64,000 bases of DNA from Gonium pectorale. Its lineage: Eukaryota; Chlorophyta; Chlorophyceae; Chlamydomonadales; Volvocaceae. The position numbers and the translations under genes are program-made. Position 1 is the stretch's first letter, and each line of letters starts with the position of its first letter. Below are positions 23,101-34,200 of this stretch, one piece after another. The DNA is taken from contig LSYV01000037.1 of NCBI GenBank assembly GCA_001584585.1, positions 813,317-877,316 on the forward strand, given 5' to 3'. Under the pieces are notes generated by a model, which was not told where the DNA came from, ran no database searches, and saw only the letters and a list, made by a program, of their open reading frames with translations.

Positions 23101-26100
23101 CGTCATGACTCCTCAGAGCAGTGGTGGCACGCCGCTGGGGGTCCCATTTGCCACCTCGTTCGGAGGGCTGTCGGCGCAGCTACCGGCGTATTGGAAAGCA
23201 CCCGAGCAGCAGCGGTCTCCGAGAGCAAGCGAGGGCCTGGCCGCATCGCAGAGTGAGTGGCGTACGTGTGGCACGCTGATGTGGGGATACGTATGGCGGG
23301 TTGTGTTGAAGGGGGGTCGTCAATTGTGTATCGGGCGTCAAGGGTCGATGACGCCAAACCATGCCCCTTTCGCGTAACTAACATCGACGCGTGGGTCCTG
23401 TCATGTCCTTGATTCCCTTACTCTCTTTCCTCCGCCCCGTGTCACCTTTCATGCTCAGGTTCATACCCGAGCCCAAGCTCCAGCCGCCCCGCAACGTCGC
23501 CCCGTCCGCCCGGCGACTGGGAGCTGGTCCCCGTCACTCCGCTGACGCCCATGCTGCCCGATGTCAATGTTGACCTGGCGCCCGGCGAGGTGGAGCTGAC
23601 GGGCACCGTGCTGGGCAAGGGCGCCTACGGACGTGTGGTGGTCGGGACGTACGGCGGCCGGCGGGTGGCAGTGAAGCTCGTGAACACGGGCCTGGTGCTG
23701 CCCGCCAGGGACGACCAGCAGGGGCACGCATCGGAGCCGGCCGTGGCCGCAACGGAACCCGCGGCGGCAGGGTCAGCCGCAGCTCCGGAGCGCAGGCCGG
23801 AGGCGCCCTTGGATGCGTATGTGGCGGAGGGCAGAGCGCGAACGGATCTGGGGCCCTCAGAGCAGGGCGCTGGCTCGAGGGAAGGGGCGGCATTGCCCGT
23901 AAGGGGCGACGATGGGGACCCGCCCAGCGGCGGCGTGGGCGACGACGGCCGCGATGGCGCGCCCACCAGTGCCACATACGCCCAGCTTGAAGTGCGCGCC
24001 TGCGACCGCGGCGATGAGGACCACAGCGCCGCCAATCCACCAACTGGGGAGGAGGAGCGGCTTCTGGCGGCGAGGGCGTCTGAGTACGGGCGGGCGTTCG
24101 GGCGGGAGGTGGCTGTCCTGGCGCGCTGCCGCCACCCCAACATCGTGCGCCTGCTGGCGGCCAGCCTGCAGTGAGTGGGGCCCAGGGGGAACGACGTGTC
24201 TACAGGGGGCTGTTGCCGGCGAGGGTTGCGGCTGCAGCTCTGGGGTGGGGTACATGGCCCGGGATCCTCAGCGGGCGGTTGCGCCATCCCTGCGCACGTA
24301 TAATGGCAACGGCACGGAAAGTGGAGCCGGCTTCAAGCCGAGAGCGCTCTCCCATGCCGTGCGCGACAAACGCTGCTGTCGCCCAGCTCATCGTTGTTCA
24401 CTCCCTTACCCCTTCCTTCAACTCCCCTGCCTGGCGGGCGCGTGCATGGGGAAGGGGCTCGCCGGCACCAGGCACCAACTGCGTAATGGCAGTTGGCTCC
24501 GCTACTCACGTGACCCACGCCGACGCCCGCCTGCGTACTGGTGCGAATGAGGACGTGGTGTCTGGTCCAGCTCACCATCGCTCCCGTGCCCATTCCATGC
24601 AACGGTTTCTAGCCTCTCCTGGACCACTCATCCTTGATCTCCCGCAGGCCGTGCCGGCTGTGCCTGGTGATGGAACTGATGGAGAGCAGCCTGGACCGGC
24701 TGCTGTACGGCGGGCGGAGCGCAGGGGCGGCGGGCGGAACCGGCGGCGGGGTTGGGGAGCCGGCCCCGCAGCAGCTGATGCCGCTGCCGAAGGCAAGCAC
24801 ACGGTGCTGGCGTGGATAGGGACTTAGGGTGCGATCCGTGGTTCGTTCTGGGCGCATGTGTATGTGCGTCTCACGACCCAGGAGACGGTAGCAAACCAAA
24901 TGCATTTAGCTTGAAGCCTTTCAACACCACTCTCGTTCCCGCCCCGGACGGACGCCTTCAACCTTCCCACGTGCTCTGCCTTGCCAGCCGGCCCCTGCGT
25001 CCCCCCCCCTGCCCCGCGGCCCGCCCGCCCTCAGGATGCCTTACTCCTCGTGCTCTGCCCTGCCTGCCGCCCGCTGCCCCGCGGCCCTCCCGCCCGCAGG
25101 TGCTTCACATTGCGCTGCAGGTGGCTCGGGCGCTGGCCTACCTGCACCCCACCGTGCTGCACAGGGGTGAGGGGAGGGAGGGACCCCTGGGTGTGGGAGC
25201 TGCAGACTAAATTCACTTCCTTGGCCGGCGCCGCGTCCATGTTCCATGTACCATGCCTGCCGTCTTTCCACGCGCCATAGTCAGAGTTACGCCGAGTAGG
25301 AGAGACAATGTTCCAATGCACTTAGGACCATGTTGAGACGCAGAGTGGCGGTGGCCGTTGGGTGGTTGGGCCGCCATCATTCCAGCGGGCGTACCGGATA
25401 AAACGGGTAACAGGCCCTTCGCACAAAGCAGGTACATGATCGCCGCTTCCGCCCCTCCCCACCTCGTTTCGCGCCCAGACCTCAAGCCTGCCAACGTGCT
25501 CATCACGGACGCGGGCAGCGACCTGCCCGTTGCGAAGCTGGCGGTGAGCTAGCACTGGCGTGGCGGCAGACCGGGGATGGGACATGGGGGGTCGACGGCC
25601 GGTACGGACGGATCAGTGGCTTGCTAGGTCCTGAATGGCGGTCCATTGGCAAATGGAGTTCAGGTGGCATGAGGGGGGCCAGCCTGAAGGAGGAGGGGAA
25701 CGGGGATGCAGAGCCCGCGGACCGGCGCCGGTCAGCGGAGCGCCGCCTGAGCCGTTTTATCTGGGGAGCTACGACGTGGGCCGCCCTTCCGCCCAGCCCG
25801 CAGGACTTCGGGCTGTCGCGCCTGGCCAGCACGGTCCTCCTCACTCGCAATCCAGAGGTCGGAACCGTGCCGTACATGTGAGTGTGATCGTGTGCGGCTT
25901 CCTCGGGCCCTTGTAGGGGGCCCTGCGACAAATGTGGTCACACGGACAGCTTCGTGTCATGGTTTTCATGTCGTCGCTTTTAGCATGTCGCCCAATGCCG
26001 GGTACGAGCTGCAGCACGGCACCGTACGGCATGGCACGCCTGGGACGCACACCGAGCGTGGCAGAGCTTGGAGCAGCCTCAGGGTATCGAAGTTGGCAAC

Positions 26101-27889
26101 GTGCCGTACCGATCTGGCTTTCGCCGTACTGGACTGCCCCACCCCGCTGTGAACCCCCGTGCGCCAGGGCCCCCGAGGTCTTTGACCTCTCCAACCGTGA
26201 AGTGACGGACCGCGTGGTGAGTACGGCATGGGTGTACGGCGCAGCTCACTGGGCACGGGTGGTGGGCTCACGGATGGGCGCTTTGGTGCGTCGTCACCGC
26301 CGTCCGAGGGGGCGTGCTGCGGACCCGCGGTCGTGGCCCTTGCTTCTTGCGAGCACGTTCCTCGTACATGCGGCTGGACGAGCGTGCGCCTGCCCTGCAA
26401 TATGCTTTCTGCTGTTGATGGTCTTGGCAACCCGCCCACTTGCGCCACGCGCCCACCCGCGTGGCAGCCCGTTTCCCACCTCCATGCGGCTGATACTTGT
26501 TCCCATCGCCTGCGCTGTTGCGTTTCTCCTGAACCCGTATCCTCGCCTTCCCGCTCAGGATATTTACGCGCTGGGAGTGATTTTGTGGGAGATGCTCTCG
26601 GGCTGCCGTCCCTGGGAGGGCAACGGACTTGTGCAGGCAAGCGCGGGGGAGGGGGGAGGAGGGGGAGGAGGGAAGGGGCAGATGGGGGCAGTGAAGGAGG
26701 GGAACGGGTGTGGGGAGCCGGGGTTATACGTGCACATGGGAGGCCTTGTGGGCTGAATCGGGCAGCTCACGGTTGTTTCTCACCAGCGGTGATATTTGAC
26801 GTGTTTTATGACCGTGCAATCTATATGAGTTATTACGCGCCTTCGTGCTTTGGTGTTTGGGTGCTGGAACACCAACAGGACACCCTGTCGCGCCAGCGGG
26901 TGCTCCGGGCGCTCATGGACGTGCATGCAAGAGCCTAGAGCAAACACGCGTACGCAACAGCAGGGCCCGCACCCTACCCTCCGCTCTACGGCCCGCCGAC
27001 TCTTCTCCACCGGGCATCCGCTCTGTCTGCCCCACGTCTCGGTCCGCATCTGCGTGCCGCGTCGTCCCCCTGCTGTCCGTCCATGCTCCGCTTTGGTGTC
27101 CCCGTCCCAGCCCCCCGTTTCACACAGCCCCATCCGCCCCGCCCCCGCTACCCATACTACGCCCTCCCGCCATCCCGCGCCGTCCATCCTGCCCCGCGCC
27201 GTCCCCCCCCCCGGCCTCCCCACTGCCCGCCCTGCCCCGCCCAACCCTCCCTCCCACCCGCATTCCTGCCCCCCAGGTCGCCTACACAGTCACGGCGCTG
27301 CACAAGCGCCTGCCCATGGACGCCATCCCGCCCGAGCGCCGGCTCCCTAAGCTGGAGGCCCTCATCAACGAGTGCTGGGACGCGGTCCCGGCGCGGCGGC
27401 CCGCGGCCGCGGAGGCGGTCAAGGCGCTGGCGCTGGCGCAGGAGGTGGGTGTGTGAGCCTCGGGCAAGAGGGCCTCCGCAGCGGTGCACGTTACCGCTTG
27501 CTGATCGGGTCTGTAGGAGCACTGAGCGCCTGATACGGCAGAGTCTGCGGGAGTGCATGGGCCTGTGTTGTCCTTTGTCCTTTGGACTGGCATGCGTCCC
27601 CGCCGTCTCGCTTGTACAGCACTTGCCACGGCACCGCAATCGTAACGGCCACAAAGGCCCGGCTGTGGGCCCGCAGCGTTGGTGCGAGCGGGCATCCGCG
27701 CAACCGCATTTTCTGCCGCTGCTTTCTCCTCTTGCCCCCCCCCCACCCCACCCACCCTTCGCCCCTACTCGGCCCCTGCCACTTCAGGCAATGACGAGGG
27801 CGCAGAACGGGGCAAGCCAGGAGGCAATAGCCTCGGATGCGGAACCCGGAGGGGTTGGTGGCCTGCCAATGCATCCTGTGGAGGAGTGA
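20161..27889 (+). CDS. Receptor-like Ser/Thr protein kinase (TKL type) with one transmembrane helix
   Basis: Proposed exons: 20161-20529, 20735-20797, 21230-21323, 21550-21674, 22060-22224, 22443-22626, 22807-22924, 23068-23252, 23459-24170, 24648-24792, 25100-25166, 25479-25543, 25804-25877, 26168-26216, 26559-26636, 27277-27444, 27788-27889; every phase agrees (~920 aa). A hydrophobic signal/anchor lies near residues 19-43. The ectodomain has N-glycosylation sequons (NLT, NFS, NNS, NAT). The TM helix is near residue 321-349 (LAVAVIVAGLAVVAV then RLRKRR). The kinase domain has the glycine loop GKGAYGRVVVG, VAVK, an insert of about 140 residues, αC FGREV, HRDLKPANV (split by an intron), DFGLSR, MAPEVF and a C-lobe DIYALGVILWEML. 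All catalytic residues are present. It belongs with the membrane TKL kinases common in volvocine algae; the ligand is unknown. A further exon between 21675 and 22059 is possible. Confidence 0.85.
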
Positions 27890-28070
27890 CGATGCGGCTG
27901 GCGGCGACAAGGCAGCTGTCGCCGCTGCCCCCCTTGCGGAGTGTACAACGAGTGGGCGAACCACAATACGGAGGTCCCGCTAGCCTGTACTACCTTAGTC
28001 GCGACCTTATCGACGGGCCGTGGTCCCAGGGCATGAGGCGTCCATGGATGTACCGCTGCAGATGGAGTGG

Positions 28071-28075
28071 TGTAA
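28071..28075 (+). terminator. Poly(A) signal TGTAA of the kinase gene
   Basis: TGTAA lies 182 nt past the kinase stop codon, a normal distance for a volvocine 3' UTR. Confidence 0.6.
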
Positions 28076-28927
28076 TTGATCCCTTGGAGTCACGGCTAGC
28101 TGCCGCGAACACGGCTGCTGAGGAGCGCACGGTGCACAAACCCTGCGTGCAGCGATGTGCTGATAAGGGTCGATGTTTGCGAGGCGCCGCGTGATGTAGG
28201 GCGCTCAGCCCTCTACAGAGCTAGCTTCGATTCATGTCACGCTGTGGCGTTTCACACGGCTTGCGTGGCAATGCCGCTACGCGAGGGCGCAATGTTCGCC
28301 CGATGCGGGGTGGGGGGTGGCGGGGGGCGGTGCAGAGCCTCGCCCCGACCGGTGTGGAGCGCGAACTCAACTCTCTTGCCGGGCCATAGATCTGCTAGCC
28401 CGACGTTTGTGTTCGTGCTTGCTATGCTGCCCGTGCTCCTTGTGTTTTTCACGGTCTTTCCTCTCTCGCATCTGCTGCCCCGCAACCAATTGTTGCCTTA
28501 TGGACCATGACGCCGCAGCTTCTCTCCAATCAACCTCTTTGGTGGGTCATGATCAACTGGAGGGTGCAACACAGTTGACTCGTGCGGCTTCGAGCCAGGC
28601 CTGGAAACAGGCATAGTACAATGGCCTATATACTAATGGATGACTTGGTATTTGGCTTGGCAGTTGGATCCGCGCCTGGCCAATCGTAACTTACGTCATG
28701 GCTCCTTGTTCATCCTCGGTACGGAATACGGATTTGATGGAAGGTTCTCTGTTTGGCAAGCGCGCTCGTGGCTGTCCAAGTCGTATCCGTCGGTAATATG
28801 GCCGAAAGAGGCAGCTCAGCTGACCGGGGTGTTGCATGCGCGCCATTTGACATCTCGCGCAATCTTCTTGCATTATGTGTAGGGGGAGGCCAGGGAACCC
28901 CTTCTTTCTCTTAGTAAGCACGGAATT

Positions 28928-28996
28928 CGCGCCTTCGGTATGTGTGGCCGTGGAGGCGGGCTCCCTCTTTCTGTGCAGGTTTCCCTCTTTTTTCAC
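28928..28996 (+). repeat. Interspersed repeat family, copy 3
   Basis: GCCTTCGGTATGTGTGGCCG, TGGAGGCGGGCTCCCTCTTT, CTGTGCAGGTTTCCCTC and a T-run match the 3' half of copies 1 and 5. The ACCCGCCCGCCC half is absent. Confidence 0.7.
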
Positions 28997-29330
28997 GGAA
29001 AGTTGTCTGTCCCGTGCCTCATGCTCCGCCGGAGCGTAGAGCTGGGGCGATGGAGCTCGTTTAGATGTTTCTTCGTCTGCTGCTCTCCTGCTGAGGGTTC
29101 CGCACTGAAAGCGCCACCGGCTGAAGAACGGGCCGCCGAGCAACCGCTGGATCGTGTGGCTTCCTCCTTCGCCTCCTTTTGTCGGTTAAGTGGGTGGCAC
29201 ATTTGCGTCGTGTGGGCGGTGGCACGTTGGGCTGTGCGGCCCCGCGCACGAGCCCGCCGCCCCGATGGGCGGCCGCGGACTCGGACGCCACCACCGGTGC
29301 AGTGGGCCCGTGTGCTCGTCTCCTAAGCCC

Positions 29331-29420
29331 GATATGTCTTGTGCCCAGGCGCCTGATGGAAACGTCTTACCTTCGGGTGTGTATGGCCGTTGATATGACT
29401 TTCCTCCTTCTCCTTCATGT
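29331..29420 (+). repeat. Interspersed repeat family, copy 4 (degenerate)
   Basis: TGATGGAAACGTCTTACCTT, CGGGTGTGTATGGCCGT and a pyrimidine-rich tail resemble the centre of the family. The GGCGGGCTCCC segment has diverged. Confidence 0.55.
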
Positions 29421-29694
29421 TGCTTACATTCGTGAAATGCGTCCGATACGTCTTAACGTGCAGGCCCCATCGGGGCTGGTGTCGTTGCCACGTTTGTCAA
29501 TGTTTGGCTGGACGGGAGGGATTTTGCGGCTGCAGGCGCTCACACTTTGTAGCGCGACCTCGCGCTGGTTACAACCCCAGCCGGGGCTCGTGTCGCTGTC
29601 TCGATGGGCTTCCATGTGTTTGGACCTGCCCTGACCTGCGGAGAAGGATCTTGGCTGGGCGAAGAGGGAAGAGCGCAGCAGGGAGCAACTTTTA

Positions 29695-29801
29695 CATGCC
29701 TTGTATTGTACCCGCCCGCCCTACTGGAGACGTCGCGCCTTTGGATGTGTATGGCCGTAAAGGCGGGCTCCCTATTTCTCTGCAGATTTCTCTATTTTCG
29801 T
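29695..29801 (+). repeat. Interspersed repeat family, copy 5 (most complete)
   Basis: ACATGCCTTGTATTGTACCC, GCCCGCCCTACTGGAGACGT, CGCGCCTTTGGATGTGTATG, GCCGTAAAGGCGGGCTCCCT, ATTTCTCTGCAGATTTC. It matches copy 1 along its whole length in the opposite orientation. Confidence 0.75.
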
Positions 29802-30303
29802 TTGCAACAGGCAGCGGCCGTGGGTGCTGTGTAGGAGCCACGCGCAGACAGGGCTGCCGTCCGGGGTCAAGTGTATGGTGGACGGGCACTCGGGCAGCGC
29901 CCCGGGCCAGCGACCACCGGGAAAAACCCGAAGGTGTAACGCAACAGCACGCACGCGAGGTCACGAGTCCCCCCCCCCCAGTCCCACTCAGCAAGGAGCC
30001 GTACCGTACCTGTGAGAACGACCGGCACAGGCTCACTATGGCTTGTCACTCGCAACCACCATGATCCTGCAGTTGCGGAGCCAACGACTGTGGGACCTAC
30101 TGCACGTGGCGGCATGGCAATGCATGGGATACGGGGAGCGGGGCGGGGACGAGATGCGCACGGGAGGGGCTTACATGCGGGGGACCGTGGTGCATGTACC
30201 ACAGAAGCACTCAACACGACAACGCCCCGGCCCAGCTGTCAGACACTCCTCGCGTGCAACGAAAACCTGGCCCCCACACCGCCCCCCTGTCCCCCACGCG
30301 CTG

Positions 30304-30360
30304 CCCCCCGGCGGCCGCGGCGGCCGCGGCGGCGGCGGCGGCGGCCGCCACGGCCGCGGC
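30304..30360 (+). repeat. GGC/GCC simple repeat
   Basis: A run of GCGGCCGCGGC and GGC triplets with several NotI-like palindromes. It opens runs of Ala, Arg or Gly codons in several frames and is not coding. Confidence 0.8.
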
Positions 30361-31202
30361 TACACACGCGCGCGAGCCTGCAGACGTGCTTGCCAACCAA
30401 AGAAGCCAAAAGGAATGCAAGATGAGGGTGCACTGCATGCAACTCAGGAAGTAAGATCGTCGTACCAACCGTCAAGTACCGCCTCAACGAACAGCCAGTC
30501 TCTTCATACCCAGGTTCTTGATTGGCCGCGCCTGCCAAGGCAGGGCGCGCGTTTTAGGCAAACTAAATGGCATGCCGGGACTGCCGCGGCGCGTACCGCT
30601 GCACACCTGCCAAACCCTCCCTTGACTCCACGATACTTTCAACGAACTCAAACTTGCACCCATTCCATGGCTGAACGCACGCAAGACCTCGGGGACAGAG
30701 CGAAAGGTGAAATCGCCGTGGCAAAGCTCTCCCTCGGTTGCGGCGGTGTCTCTCGCGCATGCAGGCATGAGCAGGCAGCCGCGTTGTTCTGCCCGCTGGT
30801 CAACGCCCTCGCCGGCAAGAACATGAAACGCCCCAGCGCGTGCGCACACCAGCCAGTGAATCACATTCTGGACCCCACGGCATCACCGCACCCCGCCCCA
30901 CCCCAACCCACGACGCCTTGAAACACCGCCCAGCGCGCAACGAACGCTGTCGAGCGTGTGCCGCGACCGCCGCCCCCGCCCCAACTCCCCATGTGCCAAG
31001 CGCGTCATGCACCCAGTCAGCTCGCATCGCAGCTACGTGCCCTGCTGCGACGCCACGTACCACGTACCGCATTCGCTGCCGCCAGAGCAGCCTCCCGGCC
31101 GCCCGCCACACACACATACACACACACGGCAGCCTTGCAGGCCTCTGCACAACGACAAGCACGCCGTAACCACAGTGCCAGGCATTGCCTTGCCACGCGC
31201 CC

Positions 31203-31225
31203 GCCGGCCGGCTGCGCCGGCCGGC
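31203..31225. other. Perfect GC hairpin in the 3' UTR of the CID7-like gene
   Basis: GCCGGCCGGC, a 3-nt loop TGC, then GCCGGCCGGC: a perfect 10-bp stem. It lies about 75 nt past the stop codon on the transcribed (minus) strand, so it would form in the 3' UTR of the mRNA. Confidence 0.6.
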
Positions 31226-31297
31226 CGGCGCCGCCCGCGGCATCCGCGCCGCAGCCGGCAGCTCCTCGCCCAAGACGCGCTGCGAGCCCACACGAAC

Positions 31298-34200
31298 TCA
31301 GAGGGTCGCCTCCAGCAGGCCGGGCTGCAGCGTCCTGAAGGTCATGTGGTTGGCCAGCAGCGTGTCGGCCACCGCGGGGGGCAGCCTGGCGGGCGTCTTG
31401 GAGCCCTGGTGGCGGCACGGGGCGGGGTGGAGGGAGGGTGGGGGAACAGGTGAATGCGGCCGCGCCAGCGGTTGAGTGCAGGCTGGCGGGAGGCCGGGAG
31501 GGGGAGGCGGCTTACTTCCTGCGGGCTCAGTACGCGATGCCGCAACGCGACTCCCGCCATGATCAGGGTCGCGTAAAAAATTGTATGCGGCACGTGGGTG
31601 CCCACCAACCGCCAACCACCACCAACGCCCTCAACTGCCGCGCGGCGCGACTTATCCCGGTTTCGAGGCCGCGATCTCGCCAGATCCGCACGTCTGCCTG
31701 TTCTCTGATGGCTGGACACATGAACTGCCCGACCCTCCCCCCTCCGGCACACCACATGTCGTCATCTAGGGCTCCGCGGCCTCACCTTGGTGTGGTGGCC
31801 GGTGCCGGTGCACACGCGCAGGTAGCGGTAGCCGGCCGAGCGCGCCTCGGCAATCTGCGCTTCGAGCACCGCCACGGCCTCCGCCGCGTGCAGGCCGTGG
31901 AGGTCCACAAACAGGGACTCGGGCGCCTCCGGCTCCGCCTGGCGGGCGGACCCAGCGGCAGCCGCCTTGCTGCTCCCCGCGCCCGTGGCCGCTGCCGCGC
32001 CGCGGCCGCGCTGCTGCCGCTGCAACGGCCCGCGCTGGGCTGCGGGGTTGCGCTGCGCAAAGATGCGCGCGGCCGCTGCTGCGTGGGCGGCCTTCATGGC
32101 CTCGTTTGCCTGCCGGCCCTTGCGGCCCAGCTCCTTGGCCAAGGCCTTGTTGCCGTTGAGGTAGGCCATGGTCGCCTGACGCAGGGGGGAGGGGCATGGG
32201 GACACGGGGTTTGGGGGGAGCGGGCTGGTATGATAGAGCGTAGCGAACGCCTTCCGGGCGAGCGTGCACGCGAGGAGTAGGTGGCACGGACGCCCGGTGC
32301 GTCGGCCGCGCCGACGTAAGACGGAGCGCTCGGGGACGTGGACCGCGGTAGGCCGCGTGGGTGTGCCTAAGGCCGCAGTTGACTGGTGGACATGGCTGCC
32401 TCGCCGGGTAGCGTTCGCGGGCTTGCAGGCCGGGGCTGACGCGTGACACCCGAGCGCCGCACGTTAAGGAGCGGCCCCGCGTGCAGAGGCCGGGCCCGGC
32501 AGCACACGCCGGGAGCGATCCGGCCCCCCTCCCCAGCACACCGCCAATACGCTGGGAGAGGCTAATCCCTCACCCAACAACGCAGCCCGGCGCCGCCCTG
32601 AAATCGGTCATCTTCCGCGACTCCGGGCGCACATGCGAGCAGCATGCGGGTTGAAGCCCAGAGACGCAAACGCAACCCGCGACGCGCCCCGCCCTTCGCC
32701 CACATCCAGCCCAGCAACGCCCAACCCTCGCCCCGGCTCCAGCGGTCCCGTGCTGTTCACAGCCCGCGGCGCGTGGCCACACCGCGCATGCGCTCGGGAC
32801 GGCAGAACGGCGGCCCGTGAAAACACACAGTCGCCAAGACAGACACGGGGATCCGCGCGCCGCACCCCAGTGCTGTGCCCTGGGCCCCCCACCTGCATGA
32901 AGTAGGTGTTCCGCGCGCGCGCCAGCACGCCCGCCTCTGCCCGCTCCTCCGCGTACTGCCCCGCCACCGCCGCGCCCGTGGGCACCCACGGCACCGCCGA
33001 ACCCGCGCCGCCCGCCACGCCGCCGCCGTCGCCGCGCTTCGCCTGCTTCTGCTGTGCGTGCGCGGGCTTGACCTGCGTGGTCTGCCTCGAGGGCTTGGGG
33101 TGCTGCGGGCTCTCCTGCGCCGCCGTCTCCGATGAGGCGGAGGCCGAGGGCCGCAGGAGGGCCGCGTAGTTGGGCTTCGACGGGCTGGACGCTGGGGACG
33201 CCGCAGAGGGCGCCGCCGCCGCCGGCCTTGGCGCCTTCTGCTCGGCACCGGCACCACTGATCGCTGACTCCGCCGCAGCCGTCGGCGCGTCGGCCCCGCC
33301 AGTCTCCTGGCCGCCGGCGGCAGCGCCGTCCTGCGCGTCCTGCGCGGCCTTGGCGGGCTTGGTCGGGCTGGGGCTCCCCAGCGAGGGGAACGCCTGTGCG
33401 GGCCACCGGTGAGATCGAGATGAGTGCGGGTAAGCCTGGCGCTGCGGGCAACTGGCATGTTACCAGCTTGGCTTTGGTTCCCATCCGCAGCAACAGCTCC
33501 AACCCATTGCACCCGTTGCATGTGGCTTGGCCGTGGCTTGGCCGTGGCTTGGCCCTTAAATCGCCCTATCGATGCAGCTCCACAGTCTCACAAGTTTGGC
33601 TGCTTCAGTTGCGTCTTGCGTTGGCAGGTGCACTCCCCAAGGCCCCAACAGGAGCAACCGTAGCGCAGCCTCCACAGCCCCTTGACCCACCTCCAGGTCC
33701 AGCTTGAACGCCGCGCCTGCCCCGGACTTCTTCCCACCCCGGCCACCCCGCGCGCCGCGGCCGCCCTCCGCTGCCGGCTCCTCCCCGCGCTTCCCGCCTG
33801 CAGCAGCCGGGCCTGGCGTCGCCGCCACCGCGCTGGGGGCGCGCTCCGCCGCCAGCTGCCGCTCCATGGCCGCCAGCTCAGCGAACGCCGACGCCAGATC
33901 CGAGCCCTGCCGCTCAAGCAGCCGCGCCAGCGCGTCCCCAGCGTAATGTGGGAAGAAGAGCTCCAGGAGCTCCCTGGCGTCGGGCGCCGACAGCTGCCCC
34001 AGCCCGTCGCCGAGACACGACAGATCCACGGCATCGCAGCCAGCGTCGGCGCCGGCAGCGCCGTCAGGGCCATCGGCCGCCTCGCCGGCGGCTCCCCAGG
34101 CCCCCTCGCCATACGCGCACTCTCCGCTGCCGTACTCTCCGCTGTACACATAGCTGCACGACACGGGGTCCCAGTAATACGATGCCTCGTCGTACGGAGG

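Larger units (their letters stand above)
27890..31297. other. 3' UTR and gene-poor interval with repeats
   Basis: The kinase 3' UTR ends near 28090. An 80-codon frame at 28640-28882 (WQLDPRLANRNLRHGSLFIL) has no supporting structure. Three direct copies of the interspersed repeat lie between 28928 and 29801. A GCC/GGC simple repeat is at 30304-30360. The 3' UTR of the minus-strand gene ending at 31298 reaches into the right end; a minus-strand TGTAA is at about 30172. Confidence 0.5.

Noticed and set aside
25985..26020. Possible extra kinase exon (MSPNAGYELQHG) after GTVPY
   Set aside because: Direct joining of 25877 to 26168 gives the canonical GTVPYM|APEVF in correct phase, so no exon is needed.
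28640..28882. 80-codon plus-strand frame (LGTEYGFDGRFSVWQARSWL)
   Set aside because: Protein-like composition, but isolated, with low GC3 and no neighbours. It may be a relic and was not called as a gene.
30304..30360. Repeat array at 30.3 kb considered as a CRISPR-like or regulatory array
   Set aside because: It is a plain GGC/GCC simple repeat without spacers.
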